Shown piece by piece: positions 36,979-44,492 of a stretch of DNA of 64,000 nt. The stretch is taken from positions 124,001 through 188,000 of the forward strand of contig NZ_WOSY01000004.1 of assembly GCF_011516755.1 (NCBI RefSeq), given 5' to 3'. A model generated the notes under the pieces. The model saw only the letters and a list, made by a program, of their open reading frames with translations. It searched no databases and was not told the DNA's origin. Numbering within the stretch: the first letter of the stretch is position 1; the number at the start of each line of letters is the position of its first letter. Both the position numbers and the translations under genes were made by a program. Source of the stretch: Acetobacter conturbans. GTDB taxonomy: Bacteria; Pseudomonadota; Alphaproteobacteria; Acetobacterales; Acetobacteraceae.

Positions 36979-37013
36979 CCCCGCTTTCGCGGGAAGTTCT
37001 ATTGACTTCCCGC
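36979..37013 (-). promoter_or_regulatory. Two mutually exclusive hairpins at the selO ribosome site
   Basis: On the minus strand a perfect 9-bp stem GCGGGAAGT/ACTTCCCGC (37013-37005 with 36997-36989, 7-base loop) shares its 3' arm CCCGC with a second hairpin CCCGC-GAAA-GCGGG (36993-36980). The GNRA tetraloop hairpin would hide the GCGGGG ribosome site that sits 4 bases before the selO ATG. One fold exposes the site, the other closes it. Confidence 0.4.
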
Positions 37014-37074
37014 CGGTCATTTTACACTGTTAACAAGCCCGACACACGAACCAATAATAAGAAGTGGTCGTTCT

Positions 37075-37254
37075 ATGAAAATTTTCAACGCCTTGCTCCT
37101 GGTGCCCTTTGCCGGGCTGCTCTGGGTGCCCTTTTACAATTTTCAGACTCCCATGCTGTTCGGATTTCCATTTTTCTACTGGTACCAGTTCGCCTGGGTC
37201 CCCGTGACCTCGGTGCTGATCTGGCTTGCCTGGAAAAAGGGAGCCCAGTCATGA
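37075..37254 (+). CDS. DUF3311 small membrane protein, symporter partner
   Basis: 59 residues, MKIFNALLLVPFAGLLWVPF onward, with two hydrophobic helices (about 5-22 and 33-53) joined by an aromatic loop and ending WKKGAQS. This is the usual DUF3311 layout; such genes commonly precede MctP-type sodium:solute symporters. Its TGA overlaps the symporter ATG (ATGA), indicating coupled translation. It may stabilise the transporter; the function is not established. Confidence 0.8.
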   Translation: MKIFNALLLVPFAGLLWVPFYNFQTPMLFGFPFFYWYQFAWVPVTSVLIWLAWKKGAQS

Positions 37255-38759
37255 ACGGTATTCCGGCGGCCGATACACTGGCGCTTGCTGTTTTCATCTT
37301 CTTTTTCGGCGTGACAATCGTTGCTGGAAGCACGGTTTCACACTGGAAAGGATTGCTCCCTAACGGAAAGAAAGCAGCTCCGACCCAGCATGTCGATGCC
37401 GAGGGTGGGCACGGGACCGAGGAATGGGGGCTGGGCGGCCGTCAGTTCGGTGGATGGGTTACGTGGTTCCTCGTCGGAGGAGACTTCTATACGGCCTATA
37501 CCGTCATCGCTGTTCCGGCGCTTGTCTATGCCGTCGGCGCCTATGGCTTCTTCGCGCTGCCTTACACGATCATCGTCTATCCTTTCATCTTCGTGGTGAT
37601 GCCGAAGCTGTGGAAGATCGCTCACGATGGCGGTCACGCCACGGCGGCAGACATGATCCGTGCACGCTTCCAAAGCCGTCCGCTTGAGCTGGCGGTGGCG
37701 CTTTCCGGCCTGATCGCGGTCATGCCTTATATCGCGCTACAGCTGATCGGCATCCGGACCGTCGTTGAAGCGCTGGGCTTTTCCGGCGAGATTCCGCTGA
37801 TCATCGCGTTCGTGTCGCTCGCGGCCTACACGTGGCTCGGCGGCCTGCACGCTCCCGCCCTGACAGCCTTCATCAAGGATGTGATGATCTATATCGCTGT
37901 CATTGCGGCGGTGACGCTGATCCCGATCAAGCTCGGCGGTTACGGACACATGTTCGATGTGATGAACAGCGTTGTCGCTCTGCCTGACGACAAGCATGTT
38001 CTGCCTACGGGGCAGATCATGCCATATGCGACGCTGGCTCTGTCCTCGGCGCTGGCGGCCTTCCTTTATCCGCATACGCTGACCGGTATTCTGGCTGCAA
38101 AATCAGCGGACACCGTCAAGCAGAATGCCGTCTATCTGCCAGTCTATACGATCGTGCTCGGCCTGATCGCACTGCTGGGCATGATGGCGCATGTGGCGGG
38201 CATTGATACGACGGTCAGCACAATGGTCGTGCCATATCTCTTCCTGAAGCTGTTCCCTGACTGGTTTGCAGGTTTCGCCTTCGCAGCCATCGCGGTGGGC
38301 GCTCTTGTACCGGCAGCGGTGATGGCAATCGGTGCAGCCAATCTGCTCACCCACAACATCCTGCCGAAGGGCTATGAAACCGTTACGGCTTCGCGTGTCG
38401 CGGCCTTCGGCGTGAAGCTCGGGGCGCTGCTCTGCGTGCTGTTCCTGAACGCGAAGTTCGCCATCGACCTTCAGCTTCTCGGAGGGGTCATCATCCTGCA
38501 AACCTTCCCGGCGCTGATTCTCGGTCTGACGAAGTATCGTTTCTCGAGTGTCGGCATGTTGTCGGGATGGGTCGTCGGCACGGTCGTCGGCCTTGGCATC
38601 TGCTGGACGGACGGTCTCAAGCCCATTCATGCTCTGGCGGTTGGTGGTCACACACAACTGATCTCCACGGGGTTGATCGCGCTCGTGATCAACATCATCG
38701 TGGTCGGTGTGGTTTCGGCCATCGTGCCGAACAAGACGATGGCTGTCGCCGCAGAATAA
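37251..38759 (+). CDS. Sodium:solute symporter family permease (MctP-like)
   Basis: 502 residues with about 13 hydrophobic segments. The SSS pattern is visible: GGRQFGGWVTWFLVGGDFYTAYT early, AYTWLGGLHAPALTAFIKDVMIYIAV in the middle and the FAFAAIAVGALVPAAVMAIGAANLLTHN region. Together with the DUF3311 gene it resembles monocarboxylate (lactate, pyruvate, acetate) permeases, a sensible activity for an acetic acid bacterium; the substrate is inferred. It starts at ATG 37251; the frame upstream belongs to the DUF3311 region. A strong terminator follows. Confidence 0.88.
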   Translation: MNGIPAADTLALAVFIFFFGVTIVAGSTVSHWKGLLPNGKKAAPTQHVDAEGGHGTEEWGLGGRQFGGWVTWFLVGGDFYTAYTVIAVPALVYAVGAYGFFALPYTIIVYPFIFVVMPKLWKIAHDGGHATAADMIRARFQSRPLELAVALSGLIAVMPYIALQLIGIRTVVEALGFSGEIPLIIAFVSLAAYTWLGGLHAPALTAFIKDVMIYIAVIAAVTLIPIKLGGYGHMFDVMNSVVALPDDKHVLPTGQIMPYATLALSSALAAFLYPHTLTGILAAKSADTVKQNAVYLPVYTIVLGLIALLGMMAHVAGIDTTVSTMVVPYLFLKLFPDWFAGFAFAAIAVGALVPAAVMAIGAANLLTHNILPKGYETVTASRVAAFGVKLGALLCVLFLNAKFAIDLQLLGGVIILQTFPALILGLTKYRFSSVGMLSGWVVGTVVGLGICWTDGLKPIHALAVGGHTQLISTGLIALVINIIVVGVVSAIVPNKTMAVAAE

Positions 38760-38788
38760 GTCGCTGACTTTTGGGCGTTTGCCTGTTG

Positions 38789-38822
38789 CCCGGCCTTCCT
38801 CTGGGAGGCCGGGTATTTTTTT
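38789..38822 (+). terminator. Intrinsic terminator after the symporter
   Basis: CCCGGCCTTCC (38789-38799) pairs with GGGAGGCCGGG (38803-38813) over 11 bp, loop TCT, followed by TATTTTTTT. Confidence 0.9.
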
Positions 38823-38960
38823 GAAAACCGTCCAGAATCTCGATCCCGAGACACTGCGGCAAACCATCCTCACATTTCATGGGCCGACCGTTTCAGTTTT
38901 CCGCTTTTGCGGGGCTGTGTCACCCGCTCTTCCCCATAGCCCCGTCTCGGCCTCCGTGAT

Positions 38961-40376
38961 ATGCACGCGGCCATGACCGTTCGTACGCGCTTTGCCCCAT
39001 CCCCGACCGGGTTGCTGCATATCGGCAACGCCCGCGCCGCCCTCTTCAATTTCCTCTATGCCCGCCATTGCGGCGGCCAGTTCGTGCTTCGCATCGAAGA
39101 CACTGACAAGGAACGCTCCACGCAAAAAGCCGTGGACGTGATCTTCGATGGCCTGAAATGGATGGGCCTGACATGGGACGAAGAGCCCATGTTCCAGTCC
39201 TCACGCGAAGAACGGCACAAGGAGGTCGCGCTTCAGCTTCTGGCGGAAGGGAAGGCCTACAAGTGCTTCTGCACGTCGGAAGAACTGAAGGAAATGCGCG
39301 AGAAGGCGACGGCCGAAGGCAGGCCGCCCCGCTATAACGGCATGTGGCGCGATCGCGATCCGTCCGAAGCTCCGGCTGGCGCATCTTATGCCATTCGCAT
39401 CAAGGCCCCGCGTGAAGGCGAGAACGTGATCGACGATCTCGTGCAGGGCGAGGTCCGCGTGGCCAACGCCGAACTGGACGACATGATCATCCTGCGCTCG
39501 GATGGAACGCCGACCTACCAGCATGCCGTGGTGGTGGATGACCACGACATGGAGATCACCCACGTGATCCGTGGCGACGATCACCTGACCAACACCTTTC
39601 GCCAGTTGATGATCTATCGCGCGATGGGCTGGGAAACGCCGCGTTTCGCCCATCTGCCGCTGATTCATGGTCCTGACGGCTCGAAGCTGTCCAAGCGGCA
39701 CGGCGCGCAGTCGGTCGTCGAATTCCGTGAGATGGGCTACTTGCCGGAAGCGCTGTGCAACTATCTGCTGCGCCTCGGCTGGGGCCATGGCGACGCCGAA
39801 ATCCTCTCCCGCGACGAGCAGATCCGCCTGTTCGACCTGTCCGGCGTGGGGCGTTCTGCATCGCGCATGGATTACACCAAGCTGGAACACGTCAACGCCG
39901 TCTATCTGCGCGAAGCCGATGACGAGCGCCTGACTTCCGACGTGATGGAACGTCTGGCCGGACATGAGGGTGTGGACACCGGTGAGGTGACTCGCAAGCG
40001 GGTGCTGGCGCTCATGCCGGGTCTGAAGGATCGCGCCCGCACGCTGGTCGAACTGACGGACAGTGCGGCGTTCCTGGGTCGTCAGGTGCCTCTGTCCTTC
40101 GATGCAAAAGCCGAAAAGCAACTCACACCGGAAAATCGGGCGATGCTGGGTGATCTGGTGCGCGATCTGGCCATCGTTGAGCCGTTCGACGGTGAGCATA
40201 TCCACGAAGCTCTCAAGCTGTTCGCGGAAAAGCACGATCTCAAGCTCGGTAAGGTTGCCCAGCCTCTGCGGGCCGCCCTGTGCGGAACGACGACCTCCCC
40301 GGGTATCGACGTTACGGCGGCCGCTCTGGGCCGTGATGAAATTCTTGCAAGGATAGGGGCCGTACAGAATGGCTGA
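38961..40376 (+). CDS. gltX: Glutamate-tRNA ligase
   Basis: 471 residues from ATG 38961; a second in-frame ATG at 38973 is equally plausible. The class I signature appears as [15 protein letters not shown] (HIGH region) and SKLSKRHGA (KMSKS region), with [10 protein letters not shown] between them. It charges tRNA-Glu; some acetic acid bacteria have two copies and a non-discriminating role with tRNA-Gln is possible. Its last 8 bases overlap the start of pyrB, beginning a long coupled gene chain. Confidence 0.95.
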   Translation: MHAAMTVRTRFAPSPTGLLHIGNARAALFNFLYARHCGGQFVLRIEDTDKERSTQKAVDVIFDGLKWMGLTWDEEPMFQSSREERHKEVALQLLAEGKAYKCFCTSEELKEMREKATAEGRPPRYNGMWRDRDPSEAPAGASYAIRIKAPREGENVIDDLVQGEVRVANAELDDMIILRSDGTPTYQHAVVVDDHDMEITHVIRGDDHLTNTFRQLMIYRAMGWETPRFAHLPLIHGPDGSKLSKRHGAQSVVEFREMGYLPEALCNYLLRLGWGHGDAEILSRDEQIRLFDLSGVGRSASRMDYTKLEHVNAVYLREADDERLTSDVMERLAGHEGVDTGEVTRKRVLALMPGLKDRARTLVELTDSAAFLGRQVPLSFDAKAEKQLTPENRAMLGDLVRDLAIVEPFDGEHIHEALKLFAEKHDLKLGKVAQPLRAALCGTTTSPGIDVTAAALGRDEILARIGAVQNG

Positions 40377-41325
40377 GGCGCAGTCCGGGGGCTCCCGTTA
40401 TTTCGGTCCCTCGGGCCGTCATCTGCTCGGGATTCAGGGGATGCACCCGTCCCAGATCGAGCCGATCCTCGATCTGGCGGAGAGCTATGCTCTGATGAGC
40501 CGCTCCCGCAAGACGCCTCGTGATCTGCTGCGCGGGCGCACGGTGATCAACCTGTTCTTCGAGGACAGCACACGCACGCGCACCTCCTTCGAACTGGCGG
40601 GAAAGCGGCTCGGCGCGGACGTGGTGAATATGTCGGTCGCGCAGTCCTCGGTGAACAAGGGCGAGACGCTGCTGGACACGGCCACGACGCTGAACGCCAT
40701 GCGGACGGATCTGCTCGTGGTGCGTCACTCCCAGTCCGGCGCTCCGGCGCTTCTGGCACAGAAGGTCGATGCCGCCGTCATCAACGCGGGCGACGGCACG
40801 CACGAACACCCTACACAGGCCCTGCTGGATGCCGTCACCATCCGCCGCCATCTTGGGCGCATCGACGGCCTGACGGTCGCGATCTGTGGCGATATCGCCC
40901 ATTCACGCGTTGCCCGATCCAATATTCACCTACTGACATCCATGGCCTGCCGCGTGCGTCTGGTCGGGCCTCCCACGCTGGTGCCGCGTTCCATGGCGAG
41001 CCTCGGGGTTGAGGTGCATCACACGATGGAAACCGGCCTGAAGGACGTGGACGTGGTGATGATGCTGCGTCTTCAAAAAGAGCGCATGTCGGGCGGACTG
41101 ATCCCCAGCGCCCGTGAATATTTCCGCTATTATGGCCTCGACCAGCGGCGGCTGGATCTTGCGAAACCCGGAGCCTTGGTGATGCATCCCGGCCCGATGA
41201 ATCGCGGTGTCGAGATCGCGAGTCACATTGCCGATTCGGACCAGAGCGTGATCCGGGAACAGGTCGAGATGGGTGTGGCCGTGCGCATGGCCGTGCTGGA
41301 CCGTCTTTCCCGGGGAACCCGCTGA
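40369..41325 (+). CDS. pyrB: Aspartate carbamoyltransferase catalytic subunit
   Basis: 318 residues. The carbamoyl-phosphate site [30 protein letters not shown], the aspartate-site LRLQKERM and [12 protein letters not shown] are present. It commits carbamoyl phosphate to pyrimidine synthesis. It overlaps gltX and shares one base with the following dihydroorotase-like gene. The pairing with a non-catalytic PyrC' suggests the class A ATCase assembly known from Pseudomonas. Confidence 0.96.
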   Translation: MAEAQSGGSRYFGPSGRHLLGIQGMHPSQIEPILDLAESYALMSRSRKTPRDLLRGRTVINLFFEDSTRTRTSFELAGKRLGADVVNMSVAQSSVNKGETLLDTATTLNAMRTDLLVVRHSQSGAPALLAQKVDAAVINAGDGTHEHPTQALLDAVTIRRHLGRIDGLTVAICGDIAHSRVARSNIHLLTSMACRVRLVGPPTLVPRSMASLGVEVHHTMETGLKDVDVVMMLRLQKERMSGGLIPSAREYFRYYGLDQRRLDLAKPGALVMHPGPMNRGVEIASHIADSDQSVIREQVEMGVAVRMAVLDRLSRGTR

Positions 41326-42647
41326 TGAGCACCTGCACCGTTTTCGAGAACGTCCGGCTGATCGACCCTTCAGGCGGTCTCGACCGCCAGGGGCGTCTGC
41401 TTGTCCGCGACGGCCTGATTGTGGGTTCCGATCTGCCGGGAGCCGAAGGCACGCCGGACGGGGCCGCGATCGTGGACGGGCAGGGCGCAGTTCTCTGTCC
41501 GGGTCTTGTGGATATGCGCGTCGAGATCGGCGAGCCGGGTCATGAATATCGTGAGACGGTGAAGTCCGCCTCGCGCGCAGCCTTCGCCGGCGGCGTGACG
41601 ACTGTCGCCGTGCTTCCCACCGGTTCCCCCGCCATTGATGACCCCGCGATGGTCAGGATGCTGCGTTCACGAGGTGAAGAGCCGGATTATGTTTCGATTC
41701 TGCCCTATGGGGCTCTGACCAAGGGCTGTCAGGGCGGCGAACTTGCCGAGATCGGGCTGCTTTCGGAAGCGGGGGCCGTGGCATTCACCGATGGCGCGCG
41801 GGCGATTGCCTCCGCACGTCAGATGAAGCTGGCCCTGACCTACGCTCAGGCGTTTGACGCGCTGGTGGTGCAGCACCCGGAAGAGCCGACACTGGCCGGT
41901 TCCGGGTGTGCGACGGAAGGTGAACTGGCGCTGCGTCTCGGTTTGCCGGGGATTCCCACGGCGGCTGAGGCGATCATGATCGCCCGCGATATCCGTATGG
42001 TCGAGATGACCGGAGGGCGTCTGCATTTCGGGCATGTTTCGACGGGTGAGGGCGTTGGTCTCATCCGGCAGGCGAAGGCGCGTGGCATCCGGGTGACCTG
42101 CGATACCGCACCGCAGTATTTCGACCTGAATGAAACCGCCATCGGCGATTTCCGTACCTACGCCAAATTCTCTCCGCCCCTGCGCCGTGAGGAAGACCGT
42201 CTGGCACTGTGCGCTGCGCTGGCTGATGGGACGATCGACGCCATAGCCTCGGACCACGCGCCGCGCGATGCCGACGACAAGCGCCTGCCGTTCGCCCAAG
42301 CCTCGGCGGGAGGCACTGGTCTGGCGACTCTGCTGGGTGTCACGCTGACGCGCTATCATGACGGCACGTTGTCGCTGATCGACGCGCTTGGATTGCTGAC
42401 GTGCAAGCCGGCAGTCCTGCTGGGCGTGACGGGAGCTGCCGCCAGACCCGGAGCGCGGTCGGTCGGGACGCTTGCCACCGGAACACCGGCGGATCTGTGC
42501 CTGTTCAATCCAGATCGCGCCTGGCAGGTGGTGGCGGGCGAACTGCCGGGTCATGCACAGAACACACCCTTCGATGGCCGGGCGCTTGAAGGCAAGGTTC
42601 TCGGGACGTGGAAGAACGGCCTGCGGGTGTTCGGAGCGACCGCGTGA
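41325..42647 (+). CDS. pyrC': Dihydroorotase-like protein, probably non-catalytic PyrC'
   Basis: 440 residues with the amidohydrolase fold of dihydroorotase, but the metal-binding HxH of the family (DxHVHLREPG) is replaced by DMRVEIGEPG, so both His are lost (R65 and E67). TAPQYF also lacks the usual His of TPHH. Later motifs HFGHVST and IASDHAPRD remain. In Pseudomonas the pyrC' gene next to pyrB makes an inactive dihydroorotase needed to assemble ATCase; this matches. A catalytic PyrC must then lie elsewhere. Start and stop overlap pyrB and plsY. Confidence 0.88.
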   Translation: MSTCTVFENVRLIDPSGGLDRQGRLLVRDGLIVGSDLPGAEGTPDGAAIVDGQGAVLCPGLVDMRVEIGEPGHEYRETVKSASRAAFAGGVTTVAVLPTGSPAIDDPAMVRMLRSRGEEPDYVSILPYGALTKGCQGGELAEIGLLSEAGAVAFTDGARAIASARQMKLALTYAQAFDALVVQHPEEPTLAGSGCATEGELALRLGLPGIPTAAEAIMIARDIRMVEMTGGRLHFGHVSTGEGVGLIRQAKARGIRVTCDTAPQYFDLNETAIGDFRTYAKFSPPLRREEDRLALCAALADGTIDAIASDHAPRDADDKRLPFAQASAGGTGLATLLGVTLTRYHDGTLSLIDALGLLTCKPAVLLGVTGAAARPGARSVGTLATGTPADLCLFNPDRAWQVVAGELPGHAQNTPFDGRALEGKVLGTWKNGLRVFGATA

Positions 42648-43282
42648 ATTTTTTCGAATCACCCGTTACTCTCCTCGCGGGCGTCATCCTGCTGTCCTAT
42701 GTGCTGGGCAGCATTCCCTTCGGTCTGCTGCTGACGGCGGCTTCCGGGCAGGGCGACATCCGCCAGATCGGGTCGGGCAATATCGGCGCGACCAATGTTC
42801 TCCGGACCGGCAACAAGAAACTTGCGGCTGCCACCCTCCTGCTGGACGGTCTCAAAGGCGCTCTGGCCGTTGCCATCGCGTGGGTGATGACCCCGCCGGA
42901 ACTGGGCGACCGTGCGGCCTCGCTGGCGGCGGTGTTTGCCGTGCTGGGGCATTGTTTCCCCGTCTGGCTGGGCTTTCGGGGCGGTAAGGGCGTCGCAACC
43001 GGACTCGGCGTCGTGCTGGCCATGTCGCCTCTGACCGGACTGGCCACCTGTGCGATCTGGTTGGCAGGCGCAAAAATCACACGCATTTCATCGGCGGGCG
43101 CGCTGCTGGCCTTTGCGTGCATGCCGGTGATGCTGTTTTTTCTGCATGGTCATTCCTTTAGCCAGTCGGCCAAACCCCTCGCGGGTGTACTGGTGGCACT
43201 CATCATCTTTGTCCGGCACCGCGCCAACATTGCCCGCTTGCTGACCGGCACGGAGCCGAGGATCGGCCAGTCCTCGCAGTGA
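42644..43282 (+). CDS. plsY: Glycerol-3-phosphate acyltransferase PlsY
   Basis: 212 residues from GTG 42644, whose GTGA overlaps the pyrC' stop. It is a polytopic membrane protein (about five helices) with the three PlsY motifs: GSIPFGLLL, GSGNIGATNVLR and HCFPVWLGFRGGKGVATG. It transfers acyl groups from acyl-phosphate to glycerol-3-phosphate, the first step of phospholipid synthesis, with PlsX as donor source. Confidence 0.95.
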   Translation: MNFFESPVTLLAGVILLSYVLGSIPFGLLLTAASGQGDIRQIGSGNIGATNVLRTGNKKLAAATLLLDGLKGALAVAIAWVMTPPELGDRAASLAAVFAVLGHCFPVWLGFRGGKGVATGLGVVLAMSPLTGLATCAIWLAGAKITRISSAGALLAFACMPVMLFFLHGHSFSQSAKPLAGVLVALIIFVRHRANIARLLTGTEPRIGQSSQ

Positions 43283-44457
43283 CTGCGGATGCAGCGCAGG
43301 CACGGTCGGACATGAATCCGGAGCTTCCCGCTCTGCTGCGTCTGGCTCGGACCGAGAATGTCGGACCGGTGACGTGGCGGCGGCTGATGCACGATCATCA
43401 CACGGCGGAAGAGGCGCTCGCAGCCCTGCCGAATCGTGCCCGGCGCGGCGGGCGTGGGAAGCCCTTGAAAATTCCCGATATCGGAGAGGTCGAACGCGAG
43501 ATCGAGGGTGTTGCGGCACTGGGTGGCCGGATTCTCACCTTGTTTGACCCTGATTATCCGCCGTTTCTGGCCGAATTGCCCGATTCACCACCGATCCTTT
43601 CCGTTCTTGGCAATCTCGCCTGCCTTTCGGCCCCGCGCAGCGTGGGAATCGTGGGAGCACGCAACGCTTCGGCGGCTGGCATGAGATTCGCCGAAAGTCT
43701 GGCAACAGAACTTGCCCACGCCGGTATCACGGTTGTGTCCGGGCTGGCGCGTGGCATCGACGCCGCAGCCCATCGGGGCGCGCTGCATGGCAGTTTTCCG
43801 CAGTGGGGAAGCACGGTTGCCGCAGTCGCTGGTGGCCTCGACGTGGTTTATCCTACCGAGAATGCGGCCCTGCAGGCACAGATTGCGGAAAAAGGTGCCG
43901 TCGTGACTGAGGCGCCGCTTGGCACGCAGCCGCTGGCGCGTCACTTTCCGCGCAGGAATCGTCTGATCGCTGGTCTGTCACTTGGAACGGTCGTGGTCGA
44001 AGCAGCCATGCATTCCGGCAGCCTCATCACGGCGCAGCTGGCCGACCGTTACAGCCGTGCGCTCTTTGCCGTGCCGGGCTCTCCGCTTGATCCACGTTGC
44101 CGTGGCAGTAACGATCTTTTGCGGAAGCATGCGCATCTGGTCGAGACTATTGACGACATTCTGCCTTATCTTCGCCATTCTGATAAGGCAGCCGGAACCG
44201 GGTTTTCCGGATTTGCCGAGACGCAGGACGAGTGGAAAGGACCATCCGTCTGCGACGAGGCTGATCTTGACCGGATGCAGAGAATGATTTTTTCACTTCT
44301 GTCATTCACACCGGTCCCGGTTGACGATCTGGTGCGGCGCTGTCAGTTCTCGGTCTCTGCGGTTCTGACGGTAATTACCGAACTTGAGCTTGCCGGCCGA
44401 GCGGAAGTGCTGCCCGGAGGAGCCGTTGTCCAGTTGGTGCCAGACGGAACGGAGTGA
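43279..44457 (+). CDS. dprA: DNA-processing protein DprA
   Basis: 392 residues from a GTG whose GTGA overlaps plsY. An N-terminal SAM-like region (LLRLARTENVGPVTWRRL) precedes the Rossmann domain with VGIVGARNAS, SGLARGIDAAAHRGAL, VVYPTEN, FPRRNRLIAGLS and SGSLITAQLA. The C-terminus has a winged-helix domain (about 335-385). DprA loads RecA on incoming single-stranded DNA during transformation. It is common even in species not known to be competent. Confidence 0.95.
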   Translation: MTADAAQARSDMNPELPALLRLARTENVGPVTWRRLMHDHHTAEEALAALPNRARRGGRGKPLKIPDIGEVEREIEGVAALGGRILTLFDPDYPPFLAELPDSPPILSVLGNLACLSAPRSVGIVGARNASAAGMRFAESLATELAHAGITVVSGLARGIDAAAHRGALHGSFPQWGSTVAAVAGGLDVVYPTENAALQAQIAEKGAVVTEAPLGTQPLARHFPRRNRLIAGLSLGTVVVEAAMHSGSLITAQLADRYSRALFAVPGSPLDPRCRGSNDLLRKHAHLVETIDDILPYLRHSDKAAGTGFSGFAETQDEWKGPSVCDEADLDRMQRMIFSLLSFTPVPVDDLVRRCQFSVSAVLTVITELELAGRAEVLPGGAVVQLVPDGTE

Positions 44458-44492
44458 TTTGCCACTCGACGCCGGACTGGCTCGGAGAGAGC

